Shown here: positions 1-8,262 of the stretch, one piece after another | How positions within the stretch are numbered: the first letter of the stretch is position 1 | Layout of the letters: each line of letters begins with the position of its first letter | Assembly (NCBI RefSeq): GCF_900169525.1 | Contig: NZ_LT821240.1 | Span: 755,684 to 819,683, forward strand | From: Corynebacterium pacaense | GTDB lineage: Bacteria; Actinomycetota; Actinomycetes; Mycobacteriales; Mycobacteriaceae | Length of the DNA stretch: 64,000 nucleotides | Direction: 5' to 3' | The notes under the pieces: generated by a model | Database searches by the model: none | What the model was told of the DNA's origin: nothing | The model's input: the letters and a program-made list of their open reading frames with translations, nothing else | Position numbers and translations under genes: made by a program

Positions 1-361
1 GAATGAAGGCCCAACCGAGGTTGCTCACCACGAAATTCAGGGCGGAGCTGGCGAAGGTGGAAAAGGAGTCCGGTTGGGCGAGCCCCCAGATGACCGTCGA
101 CAGAACTACGACGATGGCGGGAACGATCACCGCCCACTGCAGCGGGGCGTCCTCGCGTTCACCCTCGAGGACAATGTCCTCCGAATCCGCGGTGAGGTGT
201 TCACCGATCTCATCGGGGCTTTCCAAGAGGTCCGCCAGCTCCCCCGTCGCCGTGGTCTGCACGGGGTCACCGCCTGCCGGGCCATGGTCCGGCGAAGTGG
301 TATCCGGCTGCTCGGTGTGCCGCCCCGAATCCCTGTCCGATGAAGAGTCAGATGTAGTCAT
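1..361 (-). CDS. betP: Glycine betaine transporter BetP, N-terminal part
   Basis: The gene runs off the left edge; only about the first 120 codons are present, starting at the ATG at 361. The family (BCCT) imports glycine betaine with sodium and, in C. glutamicum, senses osmotic stress. The visible part shows an acidic, proline- and threonine-rich cytoplasmic tail (residues 1 to about 74) followed by the first membrane segment (about 75-95) and the FASSALNFVV stretch typical of BetP. The opening MTTSDSSSD and the ITATEELAGLLE-like block (here TATGELADLLESPDE) match my memory of C. glutamicum BetP, and rsmI and pmt lie next to betP there too. Its promoter must lie in the 159 bases between it and the end of rsmI. 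Incomplete only because the window ends. Confidence 0.9.
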   Translation of the reverse strand, partial: MTTSDSSSDRDSGRHTEQPDTTSPDHGPAGGDPVQTTATGELADLLESPDEIGEHLTADSEDIVLEGEREDAPLQWAVIVPAIVVVLSTVIWGLAQPDSFSTFASSALNFVVSNLGWAFI

Positions 362-520
362 GGAACACAGATTGGGGGATCCTCCACAGGCGAATCAAGT
401 TGAAACCGGCCCCTCCACGGGGGCTGCACCTATCATTTCCCGTTCTTTATATCCTCGTGATCTGGTGGAACCCCTGTTGGTGCCGCATTTCCATCCGGGG
501 CAATCACGAAGCAATAACAA
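362..520 (-). promoter_or_regulatory. Candidate betP promoter region
   Basis: This gap between the end of rsmI and betP, read on the minus strand, holds a TATAAA hexamer (451 down to 446) inside an AT-richer stretch. A GGAGGATC purine run lies about 17 bases before the betP ATG, which is too far for an ideal ribosome site. betP is osmotically controlled in C. glutamicum (MtrA is known to act there), but I could not define an MtrA site by eye. Confidence 0.3.
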
Positions 521-1369
521 TTAGCTATCCCTCGCCGATATCACCGCATCATAGAGTTCCTTCTTCCCCACCCCATGGGTCCCCGCGAGCTCGGCCGCCA
601 CCGTCTTTAGCCGCTCCCCGGCGTTCACCCGTTCAAGGGCGCTCTCCACCAGTGCATCGAGATCGACCTCCAGGTCCGTGGCTCCCTCGATCACCACGGT
701 GATTTCACCCCGGACGCCGTCCGCGGCCCAGTGCGCAAGCTCGGGGAGCGTCCCCCGGCGTACCTCCTCATAGGTCTTGGAGAGCTCGCGGCACACCGCC
801 GCGCGGCGGGTGCCGAGCACGGACGCGGCGTCGGCAAGCGTCTCCGCGATCCGGTGCGGTGACTCGAAGAAGCACACCGCCCTGGCCTCCGTCTTCAGCG
901 TCTCCAGCCATGAAATGCGCGCGCCGTGTTTACGGGGTGCGAATCCGTCGAAGGCGAAACGTCCGACGTGCAGGCCCGACAGTGCCAGGGCCGTGGGGAC
1001 CGCCGAGGGGCCGGGAAAACAGGTCACCGGGATCCCCGCGTCGTGGGCTGCGTCGATCAGCGCGAAACCGGGATCCGAGACCACCGGCATGCCCGCGTCG
1101 CTGACCACGAGCACGCTTCCGGTGCGGGCGGCCTCGAGGAGTTTCTCGACCCGGCTGTTTTCATTGTGATCGAAATTCGACACCAGTTTCCCCTGGATAT
1201 CCACCCCGAGGGCTGCGGCGAGTGACGCGGTGCGCCTGGTGTCCTCGGCGGCGATGATCTGGGCCTGGGCCAGCGCCCGGACCAGGCGCGGGGAGGCATC
1301 CCCGATGTTGCCCAGCGGAGTCGCCGCGATGATGATCCCGGGCGGAAGGAGGTTGTCAGCAGCATCCAT
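521..1369 (-). CDS. rsmI: 16S rRNA (cytidine-1402-2'-O)-methyltransferase RsmI
   Basis: A 282-residue member of the tetrapyrrole-methylase superfamily that, in characterised relatives, 2'-O-methylates C1402 in the decoding centre of 16S rRNA using S-adenosylmethionine. The N-terminus has the diagnostic IIIAATPLGNIGD loop, followed by AAEDTRRTASLAAALG and the VVSDAGMPVVSDPG segment, then FPGPSAVPTALALSG and the SPHRI motif. Length fits the family. The ATG at 1369 is the natural start; pmt begins only 48 bases away on the other strand, so the two share a divergent promoter region, as the orthologues do in Mycobacterium. It lies upstream of betP but the 159-base gap suggests separate transcription. 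Confidence 0.93.
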   Translation of the reverse strand: MDAADNLLPPGIIIAATPLGNIGDASPRLVRALAQAQIIAAEDTRRTASLAAALGVDIQGKLVSNFDHNENSRVEKLLEAARTGSVLVVSDAGMPVVSDPGFALIDAAHDAGIPVTCFPGPSAVPTALALSGLHVGRFAFDGFAPRKHGARISWLETLKTEARAVCFFESPHRIAETLADAASVLGTRRAAVCRELSKTYEEVRRGTLPELAHWAADGVRGEITVVIEGATDLEVDLDALVESALERVNAGERLKTVAAELAGTHGVGKKELYDAVISARDS

Positions 1370-1404
1370 GTATCCCAGCTTCCCACAGAATTCCCACCAG
1401 GCTC

Positions 1405-1410
1405 TACAAT
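1405..1410 (+). promoter_or_regulatory. -10 hexamer of pmt, leaderless arrangement
   Basis: TACAAT ends 7 bases before the pmt GTG and no Shine-Dalgarno sequence is visible, so transcription probably starts at or next to the start codon. Confidence 0.55.
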
Positions 1411-1417
1411 CAACCGG

Positions 1418-2983
1418 GTGAGCCTAGCCCTGCCAGTTCGGAGTCAGGGGCGGGACCAAGGCATGTTCGCCGGTAGCCGCCCACCTACCCCACCCACGTT
1501 CACCTGGACTTTTCAGGATTCCTGGACATGGTCGCTGATCGCCGTTGTTGCGCTGTTCACCCGATTCCTCGGGTTGAGCAGCGCAACCGCCGGCGGCACC
1601 CCGGTCTTTGATGAGAAACACTATGCCCCGCAGGCCTGGGACATGGTGCGGTCCTGGATCAACCCGGTCACCGGTGGCATCGAATCAAATCCCGGATTCG
1701 GCCTGGTGGTCCATCCCCCGCTGGCCAAACAGATCATGGCGCTCAGCGAGATGGTGTTCGGCTACTCACCCTTGGGCTGGCGACTGATGACCGCGGTCTT
1801 CGGTACGCTGACCATCCTCGCGATCATGGCGATCACCCGCCGGCTCAGCGGTTCCACCCTGGTCACCTTCATCGCCGGCGTCATCGCCACCGCTGACGGT
1901 GTGCTGCTGGTGTCCTCCCGGTTCGGTATGCTCGACATCTTTCAGGTCTTTTTCATCACCGCGGCGGCGTGGACGCTGATTCGGGATCACCAGCAGATGC
2001 ACGCCAGGATCGCCGGGGCCTTCGGCGCGCTGACCTCAGGGTGGGCCTCCGATTACGGCCCGAGATTCGGCTTCCGGTGGTGGAGGTTCACCACGGGTGT
2101 CCTCCTCGGCCTATCCCTCGGGGTCAAGTGGTCGGGCCTCTACTACATCGCCTTCTACGGATTGACCAGTGTGTTCCTGGACCTTTGGTTGCGAAGGCGC
2201 TACGGGGTGCGACGTTATGTCTCGGGCACGGTGATGCGTGATGTGCTCCCGGCCCTCGGCTCACTGGTCGTCGTGCCCGTCCTGCTCTACATCTGGGCCT
2301 GGCGGGCGTGGTTCGCCTCGGAGACGTCGGTGTACCGGCACGCGAGGGTGGACGGAACAATCAGCGGTGATTCCTTCCTCCGGATACTTCCGGATTCGGT
2401 GGCCGGCTGGATCCACTATCACCTCAGTGTCCTTGAGTTCCACAGCTCATTGACCACCTCCAACGGCCACAGCCACCCCTGGGATTCAAAACCCTGGTCC
2501 TGGCTCGTCGCCGGCCGGCCCATCCTCTACTACTCCTCGACGGACATCGAGTGCGCGGTGGGTGGAACCTGCCGGAGGATGATCTATCTCTTCGGCACAC
2601 CCGCGATCTGGTGGCTGACCGTTCCCGTGATCGTGTGGGCCCTGTGGTCGGTGGTCATCAGGCGGCAGGGGGCGTTCATCATTCCCCTCGTGGGCTTCGC
2701 CGCGGGTTTCCTGCCCTGGCTGGCCACCTATGACCGGCAAATGTACTTCTTCTACGCAACGGCTCTCATCCCCTTCACCATCGTCATGCTGGCCCTGGTC
2801 TGCGGCCAGCTCTGGCAGCGGGGCACGCCACGCTTCCGGGGACTGACCACGGGTTCCCTGGCGGTGATCGGCTATCTGGGACTGGTGGTGATGATGTTCC
2901 TCGCCTACTCACCCATTCTCTACGGATACCTGGTCCCGGACAGCGTCTACTACTCCCTGATGTGGATGCCGAGCTGGCGCTGA
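1418..2983 (+). CDS. pmt: Protein O-mannosyltransferase (Pmt family)
   Basis: A 521-residue polytopic membrane enzyme that transfers mannose from polyprenyl-phosphomannose to serine or threonine of exported proteins. After a cytoplasmic tail of about 35 residues comes the first membrane helix and then the FDEKHYAPQAWDM loop; the acidic pair at residues 65-66 matches the catalytic/metal-binding DE of the GT39 family. Further loops carry LGVKWSGLYY and the HYHLSVLEFHSSL and HSHPWDSKPWSW segments of Pmt proteins, followed by C-terminal helices with GFLPWLATYDRQMYFFY. The start is GTG at 1418, supported by a -10 element 7 bases upstream. Adjacent to rsmI, as in Mycobacterium (Rv1002c/Rv1003). Tail-to-tail with the GH13 gene. 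Confidence 0.93.
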   Translation: MSLALPVRSQGRDQGMFAGSRPPTPPTFTWTFQDSWTWSLIAVVALFTRFLGLSSATAGGTPVFDEKHYAPQAWDMVRSWINPVTGGIESNPGFGLVVHPPLAKQIMALSEMVFGYSPLGWRLMTAVFGTLTILAIMAITRRLSGSTLVTFIAGVIATADGVLLVSSRFGMLDIFQVFFITAAAWTLIRDHQQMHARIAGAFGALTSGWASDYGPRFGFRWWRFTTGVLLGLSLGVKWSGLYYIAFYGLTSVFLDLWLRRRYGVRRYVSGTVMRDVLPALGSLVVVPVLLYIWAWRAWFASETSVYRHARVDGTISGDSFLRILPDSVAGWIHYHLSVLEFHSSLTTSNGHSHPWDSKPWSWLVAGRPILYYSSTDIECAVGGTCRRMIYLFGTPAIWWLTVPVIVWALWSVVIRRQGAFIIPLVGFAAGFLPWLATYDRQMYFFYATALIPFTIVMLALVCGQLWQRGTPRFRGLTTGSLAVIGYLGLVVMMFLAYSPILYGYLVPDSVYYSLMWMPSWR

Positions 2984-3005
2984 CCCGCGAGGGGACCCGC
3001 CGCGC

Positions 3006-4190
3006 TCAGCTCCCCGCCGCAGGATTCCCATCGAACTCGAAGAGCGTCTCGCCGTCGACCCCGCTGACCCGCACGGCGACCGGTTCGACGGACACCCGGA
3101 CCCGGATCCACTCCCCGTCACCACCGATCGCGCGGTAGGTGATCTCGGTGTTGCTGAGATCCTCCACCTCGGTGTGCGCGGTGTGGAGCCAGGGGTGGCG
3201 GCGCCGAAGGGCGATGAGCTGCTGATAGGCGCGGTGAATCCACTCCCCCAGGGGTGAGAGCTTCTCCGGCAGTGGCGGGCGGATGTCATCATCACCCCCC
3301 AGCCTGTCCTCCTTGGTGCCGGTGAAGCCCTGTTCATCGCCGTAGTAGATGCTCGGGGTGCCCCCCACGGTGAACAGGATCGCCGCTGCGAGGACCGCTT
3401 TGTTCTGCCCGACCTTTGTGGCGATGCGGGTGACATCGTGGTTTCCCACGAAGGTCTGCGGCACAAAGGACTCCAGAAACTCGTTATGCCTGCTCAGGGT
3501 CCATTCAAGTTCATAGAAGTTCTCCTCCTTCAGGCTCGACCAGATCGCCTTCCACAGTTCATACTGGGTCACGGAATCGATGCCCGACTCCGAAACATAG
3601 GCGGCGTAGTCCCCGTGGATCATCTCGCCTACGATCCAGGCGCGCGGGTGCCTGCCACGCACCCGGGGCAGGACCCGCGCCCAGAATGCGGGGTCGATGG
3701 CGTATGCGGCATCCAGGCGCCATCCGGCGATTCCGCGATCCAGCCAGAAGCACATCACATCGCTGACCAGGTCGACCACCTCCTCACGGGTGTGATCCAG
3801 CTCCATCAGTGCCTCGTGGCCCTCGAAACTGTCCCCGGTGCACAGATCTACGTACCCCGAACTGCGGGCGACGTGGTTGAACACCCCGTCGAGGATGATG
3901 CCGATGCCGCGCCCCTCCGCGGCGGCGATGAATTCATCGAGATCGCGTTCATCCCCCAGACGCGGATCAACGGAGTAGAAATCGACGGTATCGTAGCCAT
4001 GTGATTCCGAGGTGAACACCGGTGCGCACATCACCGCGTTGCAGCCAAGTTCAACCACGTAGTCCAGCCATGTCCCGAGGCCACGGAGGCGGTGGCTGAC
4101 CTCCCGGATGGGCTCCTCCGGACGGATGGGTGCACCCAGTGCACCCAGTGGGTAGATGTGCCAGATGATCGCATGCTCAGCAAAACTCAT
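3006..4190 (-). CDS. GH13 (alpha-amylase family) glycoside hydrolase, cytoplasmic
   Basis: A 394-residue alpha-amylase-family enzyme without a signal peptide. All four conserved GH13 regions are readable: ILDGVFNHV (residues 99-107), GWRLDAAY with the nucleophile Asp160, WIVGEMI with acid/base Glu189, and FVGNHDV with Asp252. The short C-terminal beta domain follows (about 310-394). It probably acts on maltodextrins or alpha-glucosides in the cytosol; the C. glutamicum gene in the same place is annotated as an alpha-glucosidase/amylase-like protein, but the substrate cannot be told from sequence. A TAGACT hexamer lies 7 bases before the ATG at 4190 and no ribosome-binding site is seen. Tail-to-tail with pmt, 22 bases apart. 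Confidence 0.85.
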   Translation of the reverse strand: MSFAEHAIIWHIYPLGALGAPIRPEEPIREVSHRLRGLGTWLDYVVELGCNAVMCAPVFTSESHGYDTVDFYSVDPRLGDERDLDEFIAAAEGRGIGIILDGVFNHVARSSGYVDLCTGDSFEGHEALMELDHTREEVVDLVSDVMCFWLDRGIAGWRLDAAYAIDPAFWARVLPRVRGRHPRAWIVGEMIHGDYAAYVSESGIDSVTQYELWKAIWSSLKEENFYELEWTLSRHNEFLESFVPQTFVGNHDVTRIATKVGQNKAVLAAAILFTVGGTPSIYYGDEQGFTGTKEDRLGGDDDIRPPLPEKLSPLGEWIHRAYQQLIALRRRHPWLHTAHTEVEDLSNTEITYRAIGGDGEWIRVRVSVEPVAVRVSGVDGETLFEFDGNPAAGS

Positions 4191-4197
4191 GGTTCCG

Positions 4198-4203
4198 AGT
4201 CTA
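4198..4203 (-). promoter_or_regulatory. -10 hexamer of the GH13 gene, leaderless arrangement
   Basis: TAGACT on the minus strand, 7 bases before the ATG at 4190, without a Shine-Dalgarno sequence. Confidence 0.5.
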
Positions 4204-4209
4204 GGGTGT

Positions 4210-4899
4210 TCACGCAGGCTGCGCGCTAATCGAGCTCCATGTCCGCCGCAGCACCCCGGAGCCGGCGTTTCCCAGCCAGGATACCCCCAGCACCAGGGCG
4301 GTGGCCAGCAGGAGCACGATCAGCAGCGCGGTCTGACGGCCGGCCGCACCGAGCACCAGATCACGGGCGGCGAAGCCGAGGCTGAAGGTCCACAGTGTTC
4401 CGTAGATCGGCAGCATCCCACCCACCAGGCCGGGCTTCCACGCCGCGAACAGTAGTCCGGAGGCCAGACCGAGACGAAAGGTTGCGGCCTCCCCGAGCAG
4501 GCGGTAGGTCAGCGGGTCCTCCACCGTGCTTATCGACGCCCCCTCCACCAGCAGGGCAACCGCCCACCAGGCAAAAATGACCCCGAGGACGACCATGAAG
4601 ACCCGGGTGAGCACCGAGGTGAGCACGCGGGTGGTGGCACGTCTGCGCCACTGCGGTTCGACCTCCGCCAGGATTACCTCCGACAGGTCCGGCGGGACCA
4701 TGGTGCGTGGCTGCGCCACGCAGAAGTTCAACTGGCGCTTCAGGTGCGCCGCGCGGTCGTAGAACTCCCGGCAGTCCGCGCAGTGTGCCAGATGGGCATC
4801 AACGACCTCATCCTCGATACCGGATGACTCGCCATCCAGACGCGCAGAGAGCGCGGCCTGGATCTCCCGACAATCAACCACGGGACAGCACCCCGTCAA
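4210..4899 (-). CDS. Zinc-finger anti-sigma-like membrane protein, no partner sigma gene nearby
   Basis: The N-terminus carries the zinc-binding anti-sigma signature: Cys10, then His36-x3-Cys40-x2-Cys43 in AHLAHCADCREF. After about residue 95 come some four to five hydrophobic segments (for example VFMVVLGVIFAWWAVALL and LLIVLLLATALVLGVSWLG), so this is a polytopic protein with a cytosolic zinc finger. Such domains usually hold an ECF sigma factor, but none is encoded in this window; it may instead sense or bind metal. The frame opens with TTG at 4899, overlapping the DoxX gene; a GTG at 4881 overlaps it by 8 bases and is an equally reasonable start. Probably cotranscribed with the DoxX gene. 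Function unknown. Confidence 0.7.
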   Translation of the reverse strand: MTGCCPVVDCREIQAALSARLDGESSGIEDEVVDAHLAHCADCREFYDRAAHLKRQLNFCVAQPRTMVPPDLSEVILAEVEPQWRRRATTRVLTSVLTRVFMVVLGVIFAWWAVALLVEGASISTVEDPLTYRLLGEAATFRLGLASGLLFAAWKPGLVGGMLPIYGTLWTFSLGFAARDLVLGAAGRQTALLIVLLLATALVLGVSWLGNAGSGVLRRTWSSISAQPA

Positions 4900-5281
4900 T
4901 GCTTGCCCGTCCGGAGCCGAAGACGACGATCATGATCAGGGAGACAACCAGCAGCAGGGGATACTCCACCCCGTTGTCGGCGACGAAGAACCCGTGGTCG
5001 AGGTGCATGAAATAGATCGCCGCGGCCATCAGCAGGGTGAGCGCTCCGGCAACGATCGTGGTCAGCAGACCGACCACGAGCAGACCACCACCCACAAGCT
5101 CGGCGATCGCACAGATCCAGGCGGAGAGCCCGGGCTGCGGGACGCCCCACGCCGAAAACTGCCCGGTTGTCCCGGTGATACCGACGATGAAGAGTTTCTC
5201 CCAACCGTGGGCCACGAAGATCAGGCCGAGAACGGCGCGGAAAAGCAGGAGCGCCGCGTCCCTGACGAAGGGTTTGTTCAT
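4874..5281 (-). CDS. DoxX family membrane protein
   Basis: A 135-residue protein with four predicted membrane helices (about 10-28, 50-70, 72-92 and 105-125). The pattern LLLFRAVLGLIFVAHGWEK followed by GVPQPGLSAWICAIAELVGG is typical of DoxX proteins. In mycobacteria a DoxX protein works with SodA and SseA in oxidative stress; nothing here links this copy to that role. The start is ATG at 5281; an in-frame extension to 5446 reads through low-complexity non-homologous sequence and is rejected. Its stop overlaps the beginning of the zinc-finger membrane protein, so the two form a small operon. Ten bases separate it from the end of the upstream MFS gene. Confidence 0.82.
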   Translation of the reverse strand: MNKPFVRDAALLLFRAVLGLIFVAHGWEKLFIVGITGTTGQFSAWGVPQPGLSAWICAIAELVGGGLLVVGLLTTIVAGALTLLMAAAIYFMHLDHGFFVADNGVEYPLLLVVSLIMIVVFGSGRASIDGVLSRG

Positions 5282-5291
5282 GGTTGACAGA

Positions 5292-6503
5292 TTACCCCAG
5301 CGATCCGGCGCCACCACCGGCCTCAAGTTCATCATCGACGACCACCTTCCTGGCGGCACGGTATCCCACGGCGGCGAGCACGATGGTTCCCCCGGCGAGA
5401 ATGAGCAGGATCGGACTCCAGGTCCCCCACAGTTGAAAGAGCGCACCGACGACGAGCGGACCGAGGGCCGCGAGAACGTAGCCGACCGGCTGGGCGAAGC
5501 CGGACAGGCTGGCGGTCACATGCGGGTCCCTGGTGCGTGCCGGGATCAGGGCGATGGCCATGGGAAAACACAATCCGCCCAGACCCAGCAGGAGGGCCCA
5601 CAGCCACCAGCCCTGTAGGGGAAAGGCCCAGGTGCCCAGATACCCCAGAAACATGGAGATTCCGAAGACCACGGGGAACCACACCAGGTTTCTGTCCCGG
5701 GTCCGCGCGATGGCGACCGGCATGGTGAATCCACCGACGATACCCATCACCCCGACTATGGACAGCGCGATCGAGGCATTGCCGGTACTGACGCCAGCGT
5801 CGACGAGGATCTTCGGCAGCCAACCCATCTGAATGTAGGCATTCATCGACTGCAGCCCGAAGAACAACATGATGAAGATGGCCGAGGGGGAGGTCCAGAT
5901 CCTGCCCCGCGCGGTGATGGTCTCCCCGGGGAAGTCATGGCGCACCCTCCCCCACATCGGCAGCCACACCAGAACCTGTGCCAGACCCAGGAAGGCCCAG
6001 ACGAACATCGCCCATCTCCATCCCTGCTCACCGCCGAAGAGGAGCGCGGGCAGCGGCCCGATCGTGGAGCCGACCCCGAGCAGGGTGGTGTAAACGGTCA
6101 TCAGCGCCACCGTGTTCGCGCCGCCATGGAGTTTGATCCAGGCCGGCAGCAGGATATTGGCGATGGCGATGCCCACGACGACGAGACCGGTGAAGAATAT
6201 GAAGCTCCAGATGTCCCCCACCCACGGGCGGACGGTCAACCCGATCAGGGCGATGACCATTCCGCAGCTCAATGCGCCGGAGAGCCCCAGCCTCCTGGCG
6301 AGCGGAACCGCTGCGACACCGAAGATGCCGAACATCAGACCGGGTATGGCGGTGATGATGCCCGCCACCGCCTCCGAGGCGCCGAAGGTGGCGATGATCT
6401 GATCCAGGACCGACCCCACGGAGACGATCGCGGTACGCAGATTCAAAGCCGCCACAAGGACGGCTATTAGGGCGAAAATCCGGGTCGGGTGCGTTTTGGC
6501 CAT
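5292..6503 (-). CDS. MFS transporter, CynX/NimT (cyanate permease-like) family
   Basis: A 403-residue protein with about twelve membrane helices. The opening LIAVLVAALNLRTAIVSVG and the loop ITAIPGLMFGIFGVAAVPLARRLG are the pattern of the CynX/NimT branch of the major facilitator superfamily. Substrates of this branch include cyanate and 2-nitroimidazole, but most members are uncharacterised, so the substrate is unknown. The ATG at 6503 is preferred over the TTG at 6527 because TAGAGT lies 8 bases before it, giving a leaderless arrangement. The same window holds a second family member at 39153-40349. It is followed by the DoxX gene with a 10-base gap and may be cotranscribed with it. Confidence 0.85.
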   Translation of the reverse strand: MAKTHPTRIFALIAVLVAALNLRTAIVSVGSVLDQIIATFGASEAVAGIITAIPGLMFGIFGVAAVPLARRLGLSGALSCGMVIALIGLTVRPWVGDIWSFIFFTGLVVVGIAIANILLPAWIKLHGGANTVALMTVYTTLLGVGSTIGPLPALLFGGEQGWRWAMFVWAFLGLAQVLVWLPMWGRVRHDFPGETITARGRIWTSPSAIFIMLFFGLQSMNAYIQMGWLPKILVDAGVSTGNASIALSIVGVMGIVGGFTMPVAIARTRDRNLVWFPVVFGISMFLGYLGTWAFPLQGWWLWALLLGLGGLCFPMAIALIPARTRDPHVTASLSGFAQPVGYVLAALGPLVVGALFQLWGTWSPILLILAGGTIVLAAVGYRAARKVVVDDELEAGGGAGSLG

Positions 6504-6511
6504 AAGCGGGA

Positions 6512-6517
6512 ACTCTA
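6512..6517 (-). promoter_or_regulatory. -10 hexamer of the CynX-type transporter gene
   Basis: TAGAGT on the minus strand, 8 bases before the ATG at 6503; no Shine-Dalgarno sequence. Confidence 0.45.
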
Positions 6518-6519
6518 CA

Positions 6520-7485
6520 TCAACCAACCCTGCGGGGGCGGTTCTGACCCCGTGTCTCCGGTTCCTCGGTGGCGGGGGCGTAGGTCAGGTCCAGGCCCTC
6601 GAAATCCGGGCTTTCATCATCGAGGTCCACGATCACGGCACCGGGCCTGCGGAGCCGGGCCGGGACATCCTCGGGGTGGCGCACCCCCAGGCGCGAACGA
6701 CGCAGGCGCCGGATCCTCCTGGCACGAAGCTGGTTCTCCGCCCGCACCTGGTTCCGCAGCGCGGCGAGGTAGGAGGCGGTCACAAGGGCCGAGAGGACCG
6801 GTAGTGACCACACCCAACCACCGACGACGACACCGAGGATGACGGTCACAACGACAAGCGCTGCCAGACCGATGAGGGTGCGTTGACGGCGGACGTACTG
6901 CGACTGCGCGAACTCGCGGTCGGCCTGGGGATCGTAGTATCCGCGTCCGCGGCGGCGCCTGGCGAACTCCTCGTCCTCGTCGGTGAGCTCCTCAATCTCC
7001 TCGGCCTCCTCCTCCGCACTGTTGTCGGCAACCGGAAATTCGGCGGCGGCACGCTCCCGCTCCACCGGGTGCAGGAGATCCGCCGGGGTGGTGTCACTGT
7101 CCTCGAGCGGATAGTGATCCTCCTCGTTCCACTCGGCGTCCTCGTCGGTGACGGTTTCACTGACAACGATGTCCTCCGCGAAGACCTCAGTCTCCTTGGA
7201 CTCGGGTTGGGTTTCATCCTCCTCACGGCGATGCCTGAAGATCGAGGGTTCCTCGACGATCTCATAGGCATCGCCGACTGGTTTGACCTGCTCATCCCCG
7301 GTGGATTCCGCGGCGAGATGGGGCCGGCGACGCTCGGGGATCCCGCTGCCACCCTCATGGATGACGCGGGTTTCATCGAAGGCCTCACCGGCCTTGCGAA
7401 TGGGCTTCTGGCTGCGTAGCAGTAGCGGCGCGAGCACGATGAGCCACACCACAACGATCAGGCCGATACCTACAAAACCGGACAC
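6520..7485 (-). CDS. glpR: GlpR-like divisome membrane receptor
   Basis: A 321-residue protein with an N-terminal membrane helix (residues 3-23), a long acidic cytoplasmic region (about 60-175, with EEEAEEIEELTDEDEEF near 158-174), two further helices (about 204-222 and 226-244) and a basic C-terminal tail. This topology and its position two genes from a MoeA homologue match GlpR, the membrane receptor of the gephyrin-like divisome protein Glp described in C. glutamicum (and resemble SepX of Streptomyces). The start is GTG at 7485 with a GGAAGG run rather far upstream (12-13 bases). The family assignment rests on topology and context, since I cannot align it. No catalytic motif is present. 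Confidence 0.72.
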   Translation of the reverse strand: MSGFVGIGLIVVVWLIVLAPLLLRSQKPIRKAGEAFDETRVIHEGGSGIPERRRPHLAAESTGDEQVKPVGDAYEIVEEPSIFRHRREEDETQPESKETEVFAEDIVVSETVTDEDAEWNEEDHYPLEDSDTTPADLLHPVERERAAAEFPVADNSAEEEAEEIEELTDEDEEFARRRRGRGYYDPQADREFAQSQYVRRQRTLIGLAALVVVTVILGVVVGGWVWSLPVLSALVTASYLAALRNQVRAENQLRARRIRRLRRSRLGVRHPEDVPARLRRPGAVIVDLDDESPDFEGLDLTYAPATEEPETRGQNRPRRVG

Positions 7486-7527
7486 TAGGGCACCAAACCT
7501 TCCAGAGACGGGTGCATGGTTGAATCA

Positions 7528-7541
7528 GTTACGAGAGTAAC
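7528..7541. repeat. Inverted repeat upstream of glpR
   Basis: Perfect GTTAC-GAGA-GTAAC inverted repeat in the 95-base gap between the rimJ-like gene and glpR. It could be an operator for an internal promoter or chance; no known consensus is recognised. Confidence 0.3.
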
Positions 7542-7580
7542 GGGTGTGACAAATCCGCAAGGGCTGCCACGCCGACAAGG

Positions 7581-8258
7581 TTAGCGCTGAAGTCGTCCCG
7601 CCCGGATCAGTCTCTCCACGGCCGAGGCGGCGTAGTCATCCGCGAGCAGCGCAACGAAGTGGTGATCCATCCACCGTCCGTCGATGTGGAGGTTTCGGCG
7701 CAGAAAGCCCTCCTTACGGAAACCGCAGTGCCCGAGCACCCGCCCCGATGCCGGGTTCGAGGGCAGGTAGGTGGCGGTGAGCCGGTGGAGCCCGATGCGT
7801 CGAAAAGCATGGTCGACGCCGAGTGCGCAGGCGGCCGATGCGACCCCGCGACCGGTGACCCCACTGAACACCCAGTAGCCGATCCATGCGTCCGAGATTC
7901 CCCCGTGTTGGATGTTGCCGACGGTCACCTGACCGACGAAGCGGCCATCAAGCTCGATGACCATGGGTACCACCACCCCGCGCCGCGCCGCGCTCTTGAG
8001 GTAACCGTAGCTCTCCCACCAGGCGGAGCGGGTGTGGGCGGATTCCCATCCGGCGGGAACCGTGGGTTCGACGGGACGCAGGTGCTCGACATCCTTCAAC
8101 CGAAGTTTCGCCCAGACCGCGTAGTCACGGCGGCGCAGCGGCCGCAGCCGGACCGCGCCACCCTCCGGGAGGGTCACCTGCCGGGTGCTCTCCGGCCATC
8201 CGGGGTGGCGAAAATGGGGCTGCGGGCGGGAACGGTCGTCGTTGAAGACATGGAGCAT
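7581..8258 (-). CDS. RimJ/RimL-type GNAT acetyltransferase
   Basis: A 225-residue GCN5-related N-acetyltransferase. The core begins at about residue 35 with VRLRPLRRRDYAVW and includes the acetyl-CoA-binding beta-bulge region VTGRGVASAACALGVDHAF (about 140-160) and the RLTATYLPSNPASGRVLGH segment typical of RimJ-type ribosomal-protein or protein N-terminal acetyltransferases. The first 30 residues are an extension outside the fold. It starts four bases after the moeA-like gene ends and so is cotranscribed with it; its target is unknown, but the placement between glp and glpR raises the question whether a divisome component is acetylated. Start ATG at 8258; another ATG lies a few codons upstream in a different frame. 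Confidence 0.8.
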   Translation of the reverse strand: MLHVFNDDRSRPQPHFRHPGWPESTRQVTLPEGGAVRLRPLRRRDYAVWAKLRLKDVEHLRPVEPTVPAGWESAHTRSAWWESYGYLKSAARRGVVVPMVIELDGRFVGQVTVGNIQHGGISDAWIGYWVFSGVTGRGVASAACALGVDHAFRRIGLHRLTATYLPSNPASGRVLGHCGFRKEGFLRRNLHIDGRWMDHHFVALLADDYAASAVERLIRAGRLQR

Positions 8259-8262
8259 GGGC

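Noticed and set aside
4874..5446. 190-residue version of the DoxX protein
   Set aside because: The extra N-terminal 55 residues are antisense to the MFS gene 3' end and lack homology; ATG 5281 gives the family length.
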